64,000 nucleotides of DNA from assembly GCF_017873135.1 (NCBI RefSeq), contig NZ_JAGGJV010000003.1:496001-560000 (forward strand). The letters run 5' to 3'. Numbering within the stretch: the first letter of the stretch is position 1; each line of letters starts with the position of its first letter. A model generated the notes under the pieces. It did not search any database and was not told where the DNA came from. It saw nothing but the letters and a program-made list of their open reading frames with translations. Of the stretch, positions 9,751 through 21,014 are shown piece by piece. The position numbers were made by a program, and so were the translations under genes. This DNA comes from Rhizobium herbae. Lineage in GTDB: Bacteria; Pseudomonadota; Alphaproteobacteria; Rhizobiales; Rhizobiaceae.

Positions 9751-10340
9751 TCATTCTTGGCCTCACCGGATCGATCGGAATGGGTAAATCGACGACCGCG
9801 AAGATGTTCGCGGATCTGGGTGTGCCGGTGAATGACGCCGACGCCGTCGTGCATTCACTCTACCAGGGAGAGGCGGTGGCGCCGATCGAAGCGGCATTCC
9901 CCGGGGCGACGAAGAACGGCGCTGTCGATCGTTCGGAACTGTCCCGACAGCTGAGCGAAAACCCAACCTTGTTTCCGACACTCGAAGCCATCGTTCATCC
10001 TCTGGTGCGGGAGAGGGAGCGCGTGTTTCTCGACCTCCATCGGGTCGCCGGCGCGCCGCTCGTCGTTCTCGATATCCCATTGCTGTTCGAAACGAAGGCG
10101 CAGAACAGGGTCGATGCGGTTGCCGTCGTTACCTGCGATCCGGAGATACAGAGAGAGCGCGTCATGAAAAGGCCGGGGATGACGGCGGAAAAATTCGCGC
10201 TCATCCTGTCGCGGCAGACGCCGGACGCAGAAAAACGTGCCAAAGCTGATTACATCATCGACACGGGTCACGGACTTGATTCGGCCCGTGAACAGGTATC
10301 GGCGATCGTCCAGAGGCTCACCAGCCAGAAGAGGCCATGA
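9747..10340 (+). CDS. coaE: Dephospho-CoA kinase CoaE
   Basis: Last step of coenzyme A synthesis: phosphorylates the 3'-OH of dephospho-CoA. The 197-residue protein starts at ATG 9747, overlapping the aroE stop (ATGA). The P-loop GSIGMGKST is at 8-16, and [10 protein letters not shown] and the [14 protein letters not shown] C-terminal segment are typical. It is translationally coupled to aroE upstream and dnaQ downstream, the standard aroE-coaE-dnaQ order of alphaproteobacteria. Confidence 0.95.
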   Translation: MIILGLTGSIGMGKSTTAKMFADLGVPVNDADAVVHSLYQGEAVAPIEAAFPGATKNGAVDRSELSRQLSENPTLFPTLEAIVHPLVRERERVFLDLHRVAGAPLVVLDIPLLFETKAQNRVDAVAVVTCDPEIQRERVMKRPGMTAEKFALILSRQTPDAEKRAKADYIIDTGHGLDSAREQVSAIVQRLTSQKRP

Positions 10341-11044
10341 TGCGCGAAATCATCTTCGATACGGAAACGACGGGTCTCGACAACAAGCTGGACCGGGTCA
10401 TCGAGATCGGCGGCATCGAACTCGACAATCATTTTCCGACCGGGCGGAGTTTCCATGTCTATATCAATCCCGGTGACCGCAAGGTGCATCCCGACGCGCT
10501 GGCGGTCCACGGCATCTCGGACGAGTCGCTGAAGGACAAGCCGAGCTTTGCCGGCATAGTCGACGAGCTGCTTGCATTCTTCGGCGACGCCAGGTGGGTG
10601 GCACACAACGCGACCTTCGACATGGGGTTCATGAATGCCGAATTTGCGCGGCTGGGCCTTCCGATGATCACCAATGATCTGGTCACCGACACGCTGGCGC
10701 TCGCCCGCCGCAAACATCCGATGGGTCCGAACTCGCTCGATGCGCTCTGCCGGCGCTATGGTGTCGACAACTCGCACCGCACCAAGCACGGCGCGCTGCT
10801 CGACTCCGAACTGCTGGCGGAAGTCTATATCGAACTGATCGGCGGCCGGCAGACGGCGTTCGGCCTGCATAGCAGCGACAATCGCGGCGAGACGGCGGAG
10901 ACGGACGATATCATCGTGGTCGCCGGGCAAAGGCCGCGCCCGCTTGTTCCGCGCCTGAGCACCGAGGAAATCGATGCCCATGCAGCGCTCGTTGCGAAAA
11001 TGGGCGCGAAGGCGATCTGGGCGAAATACGAACCCGCCAAATGA
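10337..11044 (+). CDS. dnaQ: DNA polymerase III epsilon subunit (3'-5' proofreading exonuclease)
   Basis: Proofreading exonuclease of the replicative polymerase. The 235-residue protein starts with the ExoI motif FDTETTGLD (Asp8, Glu10), followed by Exo[12 protein letters not shown] and Exo[13 protein letters not shown], all catalytic positions intact. The C-terminal tail (about 185-235) probably contacts the alpha subunit. ATG 10337 overlaps the coaE stop. A terminator hairpin begins immediately after its stop codon. Confidence 0.96.
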   Translation: MMREIIFDTETTGLDNKLDRVIEIGGIELDNHFPTGRSFHVYINPGDRKVHPDALAVHGISDESLKDKPSFAGIVDELLAFFGDARWVAHNATFDMGFMNAEFARLGLPMITNDLVTDTLALARRKHPMGPNSLDALCRRYGVDNSHRTKHGALLDSELLAEVYIELIGGRQTAFGLHSSDNRGETAETDDIIVVAGQRPRPLVPRLSTEEIDAHAALVAKMGAKAIWAKYEPAK

Positions 11045-11071
11045 AAATGCCCGGTCGAAGACCGGGCATTT
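11045..11071. terminator. Bidirectional terminator between dnaQ and secB
   Basis: A 12-bp perfect stem AAATGCCCGGTC / GACCGGGCATTT with a GAA loop. A/T flanks on both sides suit termination of dnaQ (rightward) and secB (leftward). Confidence 0.85.
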
Positions 11072-11100
11072 GAGGCAATCAAATTCAGGCCGAAGCCGGT

Positions 11101-11592
11101 TCAGTTCGCAGTCGTCGAAACCTGCGAGCGAACCTTTTCCTCAGCCATGCGCTGGGTGAACATCTGCGCGAAATCGATCGGATCGATCATCAGCGGCGGG
11201 AAGCCGCCGTTGCGCGTTGCGTCGGAAACGATCTGGCGGGCAAACGGGAAGAGCAGACGCGGGCACTCGATGAAGAGCAGCGGCAGCATGTGTTCCTGCG
11301 GGAAACCGGTGACGCGGAAGACGCCGCCATAAGCGAGCTCGACGTTGAACAGCATCTTGTCGCCGTCCTTGGCTTCGGCATTCAGCGTCAGTACCACGTC
11401 GAATTCCGCGTCAGACAGCGGATTGGCGTTGACGTTGACATTGATATTGATGGCCGGAGCCTTGTCGCGTGCCTGGAGCGAACGCGGTGCACCCGGATTC
11501 TCAAACGAAAGGTCCTTGATGTACTGGGCCAGGATATTCAGGGACGGGCTCTCGGCAGCGCCGCCGTTGGTCGGGGATGCGGTATCGGTCAT
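11101..11592 (-). CDS. secB: Protein-export chaperone SecB
   Basis: Cytosolic tetrameric chaperone that holds preproteins unfolded and hands them to SecA. ATG 11592 ([10 protein letters not shown]) gives 163 residues, the normal length. The longer open frame upstream to 11802 has no family resemblance. SecB landmarks include [16 protein letters not shown] at about 19-34 and a long central beta region. It lies downstream of the fxsA-like gene on the same strand with a 79-bp gap, and converges on dnaQ. Confidence 0.96.
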   Translation of the reverse strand: MTDTASPTNGGAAESPSLNILAQYIKDLSFENPGAPRSLQARDKAPAININVNVNANPLSDAEFDVVLTLNAEAKDGDKMLFNVELAYGGVFRVTGFPQEHMLPLLFIECPRLLFPFARQIVSDATRNGGFPPLMIDPIDFAQMFTQRMAEEKVRSQVSTTAN

Positions 11593-11671
11593 AAGGCCTT
11601 TTCCTTCGGACATGAATTTGGTGAGGCCATCTAGCATTTCGCACCAGGGCTTACAACCCGGTGCCGCCTGC

Positions 11672-12199
11672 TCACTTGAGGCGATCACGCTCATTCGGGT
11701 CGCTGCGGCCTCGGTCGTCGGTGCGGGAAAACTCGTCGTCGTCGAGGTCGATGACCTGGGGACCGCCACGGCGCGAAGCATCGTGGTCCGGTTTCGGACC
11801 ACGGGAAAATCCGCGCCCGCCCGCCGCCATGCCGGTCGTCATGATTGTCAGGCGGCTCTTGACGAGCGACCAGCCCAGATCCCTGACGGCCGGGATGAAG
11901 AGAAGCAGTCCGATGATGTCGCTGATGAAGCCGGGGATGATCAGCAGGAAGGCGGCGATCACGATCATCACCCCGTGCACCAGCTGCCGACCCGGATCGG
12001 TGCCGGTCTGTGATGCCTGCTGAATCCTTCTCAGCACACCCAGCCCCTGGATGCGCAGCAGGACTGCGCCGGCAATGGCGCTGCCAAGAACCAGCAGCAG
12101 GGTCATGCCGACACCGACTTCGCGGCCGACGAAAATGAAGGCCGCGATCTCCGCAAGCGGCATCGCCAGGAAAAGGAGCGGGATGATCAGGGAACGCAT
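11672..12199 (-). CDS. FxsA family inner-membrane protein
   Basis: A 175-residue protein starting at ATG 12199. The frame is open much further upstream only as an antisense shadow of the next gene. Hydrophobic segments at about 3-19, 29-47 and 75-100 fit the FxsA fold. Family motifs include [18 protein letters not shown] and the conserved glycine-rich second segment. The last 55 residues are polar, rich in Arg, Asp and Gly, and probably disordered in the cytoplasm. E. coli FxsA affects exclusion of phage T7 by the F plasmid, but its cellular role is unknown. It is divergent from the Tim44-like gene. Confidence 0.85.
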   Translation of the reverse strand: MRSLIIPLLFLAMPLAEIAAFIFVGREVGVGMTLLLVLGSAIAGAVLLRIQGLGVLRRIQQASQTGTDPGRQLVHGVMIVIAAFLLIIPGFISDIIGLLLFIPAVRDLGWSLVKSRLTIMTTGMAAGGRGFSRGPKPDHDASRRGGPQVIDLDDDEFSRTDDRGRSDPNERDRLK

Positions 12200-12337
12200 G
12201 GTGTCTACTCGAAGTGAAATGCGCCTGTCCCAACCGGACCGGCAATTGCAAAGAAGTGATATAGCCATTTGAATGATCGTGCCATGCAGACTATATGGGA
12301 TGATCGCACGGTATATTAACAGCGGTTCTGGGTGGAA

Positions 12338-13036
12338 ATGGGCTCTTTCGACTTCATCACATTGTTTTTCCTGGTCGCCGCGGTGATCATATTCCTCCAA
12401 CTGCGCAGCGTCCTGGGCAAAAGGACGGGCAACGAACGTCCGCCGGTCGATCCCTATTCGCCCCGCGAAGCGGCCGAGGGGCCGGAAACTTCCGGCAAGG
12501 TGGTGCAACTGCCCCGTCGCGACGGCGCCGGCGAGGAGATTTCGCGCTATGCCGAAATAGACGCCTTCACCAAGGCCGGCACGCCGCTGAACGACGCGCT
12601 TCGCCGCATGGCCGATGCCGATCCGGGCTTCGACCCGAAGGAATTCGTCAATGGCGCCAAGATGGCCTATGAGATGATTGTCATGGCTTTCGCCGATGGC
12701 GACCGAAAGACCCTCAAGGGTCTCCTTTCCCGCGACGTCTATGACGGCTTCGATGCCGCCATCTCCGAGCGCGAAAACAAGGGCGAAGTGGTCAAGTCTA
12801 CCTTCGTCGGCATCGAGAAGGCCGACATGGTGCATGCCGAAATCAAGGACAGCGAAGCCAACATCACGCTGCGCATCATCAGCCAGCTGATATCCGCGAC
12901 CTATGACAAGGCCGGCGCGATCGTCGATGGCGACGGCGAAGCCGTGTCGGAGGTCAACGATCTCTGGACTTTCTCCCGCGATATCCGTTCGCGCGATCCG
13001 AACTGGAAGCTGATCGCCACGGAATCGGAAAACTGA
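12338..13036 (+). CDS. Tim44-like domain protein (TimA family)
   Basis: A 232-residue membrane-anchored protein. The N-terminal hydrophobic stretch at about 4-20 (FITLFFLVAAVIIFLQL) is followed by a linker and a C-terminal Tim44-like domain at about 75-230. I preferred ATG 12338 over GTG 12332 because the family typically begins MGS-DFITLFF. In Caulobacter the homologue TimA is membrane-associated; a role in presequence translocation is known only for mitochondrial Tim44. Placement near secB and mltA is conserved in rhizobia. The exact bacterial function is not settled. Confidence 0.88.
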   Translation: MGSFDFITLFFLVAAVIIFLQLRSVLGKRTGNERPPVDPYSPREAAEGPETSGKVVQLPRRDGAGEEISRYAEIDAFTKAGTPLNDALRRMADADPGFDPKEFVNGAKMAYEMIVMAFADGDRKTLKGLLSRDVYDGFDAAISERENKGEVVKSTFVGIEKADMVHAEIKDSEANITLRIISQLISATYDKAGAIVDGDGEAVSEVNDLWTFSRDIRSRDPNWKLIATESEN

Positions 13037-13064
13037 TCGGGATATAAGCACGGGACTGGCGGCG

Positions 13065-14180
13065 ATGGATTTCGATTTGCAACGGGTCGGATTTTCCGAC
13101 CTCCCCGGTTGGCATGACGACAATCCGCTGCCGCTTCTTTCCGCTCTTGAGCGCTGTCATCGCCAGGTCACAACGGTCAAGCCGCACAAGACGGCATCAC
13201 TCGGCATTTCCACTGCCGACCTGATGCCCGCCTACACAGCAGCAGTAGGCTCGGAAGTGCACGATGAAAGCGCTGCGCGGGCCTTTTTTGAAGATCATTT
13301 CGTTCCGTTCAAGATTGTCCGTCATGATGGCAAATCCGGCTTCGTCACGGCCTTTTTCGAGCCTGAAGTTTTTGTCAGCGCCACGCCGGACGAAACGTTC
13401 CGTTTTCCATTCTATCGCCGCCCCGACGATCTCATCGACATCGACGAGAGCAATCGCCCCGAGGGCATGGACCCGTATTTCGCCTTCGGCCGGCAAGGAG
13501 ATGGCGTGATAGGTGAATATCCGGACCGCAAGGCGATCGAAAAAGGCTATCTTGCCGGGCGCGGGCTGGAGATCGCCTATGCGAAATCGAAGACCGATGT
13601 CTTCTTCGCCCATGTTCAGGGCGCCGCCCGGCTGGTCTTTCCCGACGGCTCGATGACGCGGGTGACCTATGCGGCCAAGACGGGTCACTATTTCTCGGCA
13701 ACCGGCAAGCTCCTGATTGAGCGCGGCAAGATCGATGCCGCTGATGTCTCGATGCAGACGATCAAGCAATGGCTGGACGATCATCAGGACGAGGCGGACG
13801 AGGTGCTGTGGCACAATCGTTCCTTCATTTTCTTCCGCGAAGCAGAGGTCGATGATGCCGGTCTTGGACCGGTGGCGGCCGCGAAAGTGGCGCTGGAACC
13901 CGGCCGTTCGCTCGCTGTCGACCGGCTCATTCATACCTTTGGCGTCCCCTTTTTCATCTCCAGCGACAGCTTGACCTCGATCGATGGCGGCCGGCCCTTT
14001 CGCCGGTTGATGCTGGCGCTCGATACCGGCTCGGCAATCGTCGGCCCTGCGCGCGGCGATATTTTCACCGGCTCTGGCGACGGGGCCGGGCGTCTGGCCG
14101 GCGCCGTGCGCAACGAGGCCGATTTTTTCATTTTCATTCCGAAGGCCGCGGCGGCAAGATACGGCCATGGCCAGGGATAA
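13065..14180 (+). CDS. mltA: Membrane-bound lytic murein transglycosylase A (MltA)
   Basis: Cleaves the MurNAc-GlcNAc bond of peptidoglycan with formation of 1,6-anhydro-MurNAc. The 371-residue protein has the MltA domain with FFEPEVFVSATPDETFRFP, and a C-terminal 3D domain whose DTGSAIVGPARGDIFTGSG (about 325-343) carries the conserved aspartates. No clear signal peptide or lipobox is visible at the predicted N terminus (MDFDLQRVGF), which is odd for a periplasmic enzyme, so the start or export route needs care. It overlaps smr by 14 bp. Confidence 0.9.
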   Translation: MDFDLQRVGFSDLPGWHDDNPLPLLSALERCHRQVTTVKPHKTASLGISTADLMPAYTAAVGSEVHDESAARAFFEDHFVPFKIVRHDGKSGFVTAFFEPEVFVSATPDETFRFPFYRRPDDLIDIDESNRPEGMDPYFAFGRQGDGVIGEYPDRKAIEKGYLAGRGLEIAYAKSKTDVFFAHVQGAARLVFPDGSMTRVTYAAKTGHYFSATGKLLIERGKIDAADVSMQTIKQWLDDHQDEADEVLWHNRSFIFFREAEVDDAGLGPVAAAKVALEPGRSLAVDRLIHTFGVPFFISSDSLTSIDGGRPFRRLMLALDTGSAIVGPARGDIFTGSGDGAGRLAGAVRNEADFFIFIPKAAAARYGHGQG

Positions 14181-14730
14181 GAAGCTCTCCACCGAAGACC
14201 GGATACTCTGGGGCAAGGTTGCCCGGACGGCCCGTCCTTTGCCGGGGCGCATGGACGAGCTTGCCGAATTCGAAGAGCCTAGACCCGAGCCGGAAAAATT
14301 GCCGCCACCGGTGATCAAGGAAGGCAAGTCGCTGGCGGGGGCCTTCGGCAGCGCACCGCCCGAAGCGTCGAAGCGTGCCGCCCGCGTGCATCATCCTCTC
14401 GAAAAGCCGGTCAAACGCAAGCTGGCGAAAGGTCATCTCGCAATCGAGGCGCGGATCGACCTGCACGGGATGATCCAGAGCGAGGCGCATGGCCTCCTCC
14501 TGCATTTCCTGATGCGGGCCTATGATCGCGGTTTGCGGCATGTACTCGTCATTACCGGCAAGGGAACGTCGCTTGGCAGCGACGGCGCGCTGAAACGGGC
14601 GGTGCCGCTTTGGTTCTCGCTGCCGGAGTTCCGCATGCTGATTTCGTCCTACGAGCCGGCGGCGCGCAATCATGGCGGCGATGGTGCGCTCTATGTGCGG
14701 CTGTCGCGGCCGAGGGGCATGGTGCCATGA
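14167..14730 (+). CDS. Smr domain protein
   Basis: A 187-residue protein with a low-complexity N-terminal half (about 1-85, rich in Pro, Lys and Glu) and a C-terminal Smr domain marked by RIDLHGM and VLVITGKGT. Smr domains are related to the MutS2 C terminus and often nick DNA or cleave RNA. Stand-alone bacterial Smr proteins such as SmrB act on stalled ribosomes in E. coli; whether that applies here is unknown. It is translationally coupled to the XRE regulator by an ATGA overlap. Confidence 0.9.
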   Translation: MARDKKLSTEDRILWGKVARTARPLPGRMDELAEFEEPRPEPEKLPPPVIKEGKSLAGAFGSAPPEASKRAARVHHPLEKPVKRKLAKGHLAIEARIDLHGMIQSEAHGLLLHFLMRAYDRGLRHVLVITGKGTSLGSDGALKRAVPLWFSLPEFRMLISSYEPAARNHGGDGALYVRLSRPRGMVP

Positions 14731-15101
14731 CGCCGTTCGGCGATGCGATGCACCGGCTGCGGCGGCGGAAGGGCGTCTCGCAGAAACAGATGGCGGCGGC
14801 CATCGGCGTCTCGCCTGCCTATCTCTCGGCGCTGGAGCATGGCAAACGCGGTGCCCCGAGCTTCGAATTCCTGCAAAGGGTCGCCGGTTATTTCAACGTC
14901 ATCTGGGACGATGCTGACGAATTGTTCGGCCTGGCCGCCCTTTCCGATCCGAAAGTGGTGCTCGATACGTCCGGCCTGCCATCGGGGCATACGGCGTTCG
15001 CCAACCGGCTGGCGGGCCGCATCCGCACCTTATCCGGCGAAACTATCCGGATACTGGAAGATGTTTTGGAAAAAGCCCGCTTTCCTGATAAGGAACTCTG
15101 A
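14727..15101 (+). CDS. XRE-family helix-turn-helix transcriptional regulator
   Basis: A 124-residue protein starting at ATG 14727, overlapping the Smr stop. An N-terminal HTH (about 5-60) is recognisable from LRRRKGVSQKQMAAAIGVSPAYLSALEHGKRGAPSF. The remaining 60 residues form an uncharacterised C-terminal part, rich in Leu and Arg. No operator is obvious. Its constant place in the mltA-smr-XRE-gyrB order of rhizobia suggests a housekeeping role, but the targets are unknown. Confidence 0.88.
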   Translation: MTPFGDAMHRLRRRKGVSQKQMAAAIGVSPAYLSALEHGKRGAPSFEFLQRVAGYFNVIWDDADELFGLAALSDPKVVLDTSGLPSGHTAFANRLAGRIRTLSGETIRILEDVLEKARFPDKEL

Positions 15102-15182
15102 TGATCCCCTGATTTCTGCCGCTTTCAGGCTGCACGGGATTTGGAACTCTGGACAAAATCCCTATATTCGGGGAGCGCCATC

Positions 15183-15213
15183 GGGGGGTGATTCGCACGG
15201 AATCAGACCTCCC
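15183..15213 (+). promoter_or_regulatory. Hairpin in the gyrB 5' leader
   Basis: GGGGGGT-GATTC, loop GCACG, GAATC-AG-ACCTCCC can form a 12-pair stem (one G-T pair) with a 2-nt bulge, 38 bp before the gyrB ATG. A possible -10 element TATATT lies at about 15167-15172. It has no T tail, so it is not an ordinary terminator. It may stabilise the mRNA or bind a protein. Confidence 0.4.
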
Positions 15214-15245
15214 GGGACATGGCATCAAAACCTGGAAAGACTTAA

Positions 15246-17687
<2,442 letters not shown>

Positions 17688-17724
17688 ACAAGGCGGCACC
17701 GTTCAGGTGCCTGGCTTACGTGTT

Positions 17725-17760
17725 GAAAACCACGCCTCCCGTCCGGAAGGCGTGGTTTTC
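17725..17760. terminator. Bidirectional terminator after gyrB
   Basis: GAAAACCACGCCT / AGGCGTGGTTTTC, a 13-bp perfect stem with a 10-nt loop, followed by ATTTTT. It serves gyrB on the plus strand and the nitroreductase gene on the minus strand. Confidence 0.9.
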
Positions 17761-17770
17761 ATTTTTCGGC

Positions 17771-18373
17771 TCAATCGGCGATGAATGTGCCGTTGAAGGC
17801 GATTTCTGAAAGCGGGCGGCGCGGGCTCGGCGTTTCGCGGGCCTGCAGATAGTCAGGCAGCTGCGCCTTGTCGCCCAGGCGGCCGATGGCGGCCGCGGCT
17901 TCCACACGGTAGCCATCCGGAATGCCGAGGATTTCGGTGGCCTTGTCGAAATGAATTCCGGTCATGCCATGCGCCTGGAAACCAAGCAGATGGGCTTGAT
18001 GGGCGATCGCGCCCCAGGCCGCACCGGTGTCGAAGCTGTGGCTATAGGACAGCTTTTCCTCGGTCGTTCCCGGTGCCGCGAAATGGGTCTTCGAAATGAA
18101 AACAACGAGCGCGGAAGCGGTTTTGGCCCAGCCCTGGTTGAATTCATTGAGGATAGGGAAGATTTTGTCCCACTGCTCGGTGCCGCGCAGGGCATAGGCG
18201 AAGCGCCACGGCTGCGAATTGTAGGCCGAAGGTGCCCAGCGGCCGGCTTCAAGGATTGTCAGGAGCTCGGTTTCGGAGATGATCTCGCCGGTGAAGGCGC
18301 GCGGGGACCAACGATTGAGAAAGCTCGGCTCGATCGGATAGTCGGCCTGGCGGTAGTTGCTGGAGGTTGTCAT
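17771..18373 (-). CDS. Nitroreductase family protein (FMN-dependent)
   Basis: A 200-residue protein starting at ATG 18373. The much longer open frame upstream is antisense to the next gene. Nitroreductase-fold landmarks are NRWSPRAFTGEIISETELL, the FMN phosphate/ring-binding APSAYNSQPWRFAY and the C-terminal IGRLGDKAQLPDYL. It probably reduces quinones, nitro compounds or related substrates with NAD(P)H; the physiological substrate cannot be told. It is divergent from gabD, with 261 bp between the starts, so both promoters lie there. Confidence 0.88.
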   Translation of the reverse strand: MTTSSNYRQADYPIEPSFLNRWSPRAFTGEIISETELLTILEAGRWAPSAYNSQPWRFAYALRGTEQWDKIFPILNEFNQGWAKTASALVVFISKTHFAAPGTTEEKLSYSHSFDTGAAWGAIAHQAHLLGFQAHGMTGIHFDKATEILGIPDGYRVEAAAAIGRLGDKAQLPDYLQARETPSPRRPLSEIAFNGTFIAD

Positions 18374-18634
18374 GGTACATTCCTGTCTTGGGAGGTCGGA
18401 ATCTCGATAAAACGGACGTAGTCCGTATATAGAGATCAGGCACGCTCCCGATAGACGCTGGTTTGGAGATGGACCGTTTCCAATATGACGACAAAGGCCC
18501 AAGCCGGCTCCGGGAAGGACCCGATTCAACGTGACGGAAGGCGACGCAAAAACGGCGCTCGGGGTCATTGTCGAACGGCTTAAAAAAGTTGTATAAGTTC
18601 TGTAGATTTTTTCCGAAGCAAAGGATTGCTGCTG

Positions 18635-20095
18635 ATGACCGTGACCTTGAAAGACCCTTCGCTCTTCCGTCAGGCCGCCCTTGTCGGCGGCAACTGGGTC
18701 GATGCCGACCCGAAGAATGCGATCGAGGTGAACAATCCGGCCACCGGCGAGATCATCGGCCTGGTGCCGAAGCTGGGCGCTGCGGAAACGAGATCGGCGA
18801 TCGAGGCGGCACGGATTGCCCAGAAGGGCTGGGCCGCCCGCACCGCCAAGGAACGCTGCGTTATCCTGCGCAAGTGGTACGACCTGATGATCGAGAACAA
18901 GGACGATCTCGGCCGTATCCTGACACTGGAACAGGGCAAGCCATTGGCCGAAGCCACCGGCGAAATCGTCTATGGCGCCAGCTTCATCGAATGGTTTGCC
19001 GAGGAAGGCCGCCGCATCTATGGCGACATGATCCCCGGTCACCAGCCCGACAAGCGCATCATGGTGATGAAGCAGCCGATCGGCGTCGTCGCCGCGATCA
19101 CGCCGTGGAATTTCCCGAATGCGATGATCACCCGCAAGGCCGGCCCGGCCTTTGCCGCCGGCTGCGCGATGGTGCTCAAACCCGCGTCGCAGACCCCGTT
19201 CTCGGCCATCGCGATTGCGGTCCTGGCCGAGCGCGCCGGCCTGCCGAAGGGCCTGTTCAGCGTCATCACCGGCTCGGCCGTGGCGATCGGCGGCGAAATG
19301 ACGTCCAATCCGACAGTGCGCAAGCTCACGTTCACCGGCTCGACGGAAATCGGTATGGAGCTTTACAAGCAGAGCGCCCCGACCATCAAGAAACTCGGTC
19401 TCGAACTGGGCGGCAACGCGCCGTTCATCGTTTTCGACGACGCCGATCTCGACGCGGCCGTCGAAGGCGCCCTGATCGCCAAGTACCGCAACAACGGCCA
19501 GACCTGCGTCTGCGCCAACCGCATCTATGTGCAGGACGGCGTCTATGATGCTTTCGCGCAAAAGCTGGCAACCGCCGTCGGCAGGCTGAAGACCGGCAAC
19601 GGTTTCGATGAAGGTGTGATCCTCGGCCCGTTGATCGACAAGGCGGCACTTGCCAAGGTCGAGGAGCATATCGCCGATGCCGTCGGCAAGGGCGCACGCA
19701 TCCTGCAAGGCGGCAAGAAACATGCGCTGGGCGGCACCTTCTTCGAGGCGACGATCCTCGCCGACGTCACCAAGGACATGGCCGTCGCACGGGAAGAGAC
19801 CTTCGGACCCCTGGCGCCGCTGTTCCGCTTCACCAATGAGGCGGATGTCGTCGAGCAGGCAAACGACACCGAATTTGGCCTTGCCTCGTATTTCTACGCC
19901 AAGGATCTCTCCCGCGTCTTCCGGGTCGCCGAAGCGCTGGAATACGGCATGGTCGGCGTCAATACCGGCCTGATCTCGACGGCGGAAGCACCGTTCGGCG
20001 GTGTCAAGCTGTCGGGTCTTGGCCGCGAGGGATCGAAATACGGCATCGAGGAATTCACCGAAATCAAATATGTCTGCCTCGGCGGCATTGCCTGA
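18635..20095 (+). CDS. gabD: NAD(P)-dependent aldehyde dehydrogenase, succinate-semialdehyde dehydrogenase type (GabD-like)
   Basis: A 486-residue aldehyde dehydrogenase starting at ATG 18635, with AAGGA nine bases upstream. The frame could start at TTG 18626, but that TTG sits directly on the ribosome site. The catalytic Glu257 is in LELGGNAPF and the nucleophile Cys291 in NNGQTCVCANR. Overall sequence is closest to GabD, which oxidises succinate semialdehyde to succinate. Lying next to a fucose-type locus, it could alternatively oxidise lactaldehyde; this is inference. A terminator separates it from the aldolase gene, arguing for an independent unit. Confidence 0.88.
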   Translation: MTVTLKDPSLFRQAALVGGNWVDADPKNAIEVNNPATGEIIGLVPKLGAAETRSAIEAARIAQKGWAARTAKERCVILRKWYDLMIENKDDLGRILTLEQGKPLAEATGEIVYGASFIEWFAEEGRRIYGDMIPGHQPDKRIMVMKQPIGVVAAITPWNFPNAMITRKAGPAFAAGCAMVLKPASQTPFSAIAIAVLAERAGLPKGLFSVITGSAVAIGGEMTSNPTVRKLTFTGSTEIGMELYKQSAPTIKKLGLELGGNAPFIVFDDADLDAAVEGALIAKYRNNGQTCVCANRIYVQDGVYDAFAQKLATAVGRLKTGNGFDEGVILGPLIDKAALAKVEEHIADAVGKGARILQGGKKHALGGTFFEATILADVTKDMAVAREETFGPLAPLFRFTNEADVVEQANDTEFGLASYFYAKDLSRVFRVAEALEYGMVGVNTGLISTAEAPFGGVKLSGLGREGSKYGIEEFTEIKYVCLGGIA

Positions 20096-20136
20096 TTTGC
20101 AAATCGGGGCCTGATCTGCCAGTCAGGTTTTGAAGG

Positions 20137-20169
20137 AAACCGGCCGGATTCGCTCTGGCCGGTTTTTTT
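20137..20169 (+). terminator. Rho-independent terminator after gabD
   Basis: AAACCGGCC / GGCCGGTTT stem with an 11-nt loop and an uninterrupted T run. It lies between gabD and the aldolase gene. Confidence 0.88.
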
Positions 20170-20210
20170 GTTTGCCGCTACAAATCGGCGATCTGTCAGG
20201 AGTGAATTCC

Positions 20211-21014
20211 ATGCCCGCCCCAAAAAACACGTTCAAGGCCGCGATCCGCGAGGACCAATTCCAACTCGGGCTTTGGGTTGCGCTCGCAAGTCCTTATGCG
20301 GCCGAGATCGTTTCGGGCAGCGGTTACGACTGGCTGCTGATCGACGGCGAGCATGGTCCGAACGATATTCCGCTCCTGTCGGCGCAGATACAGGCGGTGG
20401 CCCGCTCGGGCAGCCATCCGATGGTTCGCTTGCCGGTCGGCGAGACCTGGATGATCAAGCAGATTCTCGACACCGGCGCCCAGACGCTGCTGATCCCCAT
20501 GGTCGAAAGCGTTGAGCAGGCGCAGGCGCTGGTGCGCGCCGTCCGCTATCCGCCGCATGGCGTGCGTGGGGTCGGCGCAGCCCTTGGCCGGGCATCGCAA
20601 TTCAGCCGCATCGGCGATTACCTCGAAACGGCCAATGACGAGATCTGCCTCATCGTCCAGATCGAAAGCCGTGCGGGACTGGCGGCACTTGATGATATCG
20701 CAGCGCTCGAAGGCATTGACGGACTTTTCATCGGACCGTCCGATCTTGCGGCCGACATGGGCTATCTCGGCCAACCCGGTCATCCGGAGGTTACGGCGGC
20801 CATCGCCGACGCCTTTGCGCGCATCAAAAAGGCCGGCAGGGCGCGCGGCATCATGACCCTTAATCTCGATCAGGCGGGCATCTATCGTGATATGGGCGCG
20901 ACATTCATGGCGATCGGCACGGATGTGACACTGCTTGTCGGCGCCAGCACGAAATTGCGCGAGGACTTCCTGACCGGCGGAAAGAGTGAAGCCAAGCCGG
21001 TTGCCGGCTACTGA
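20211..21014 (+). CDS. HpcH/HpaI family aldolase (2-keto-3-deoxy-sugar-acid aldolase type)
   Basis: Class II metal-dependent aldolase of 267 residues starting at ATG 20211, behind CAGGAG. Family signatures are LIDGEHGPND at about 43-52, IVQIESRAGL and GLFIGPSDLAADMG, which contain the conserved metal-binding acidic residues. Relatives cleave 4-hydroxy-2-oxo acids, such as 2-keto-3-deoxy-L-rhamnonate, to pyruvate and an aldehyde. In this context the likely substrate is 2-keto-3-deoxy-L-fuconate, giving pyruvate and lactaldehyde (inference). Its stop codon directly abuts that of the convergent oxidoreductase gene. Confidence 0.88.
   Translation: MPAPKNTFKAAIREDQFQLGLWVALASPYAAEIVSGSGYDWLLIDGEHGPNDIPLLSAQIQAVARSGSHPMVRLPVGETWMIKQILDTGAQTLLIPMVESVEQAQALVRAVRYPPHGVRGVGAALGRASQFSRIGDYLETANDEICLIVQIESRAGLAALDDIAALEGIDGLFIGPSDLAADMGYLGQPGHPEVTAAIADAFARIKKAGRARGIMTLNLDQAGIYRDMGATFMAIGTDVTLLVGASTKLREDFLTGGKSEAKPVAGY

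Noticed and set aside
12200-13123. N-terminal extension of the FxsA frame
   Set aside because: It is antisense to the Tim44-like gene; the FxsA family starts with the first membrane segment at 12199.
18374-19723. Long N-terminal extension of the nitroreductase frame
   Set aside because: The extension crosses the divergent promoter region and runs antisense to gabD. The family N terminus begins at ATG 18373.
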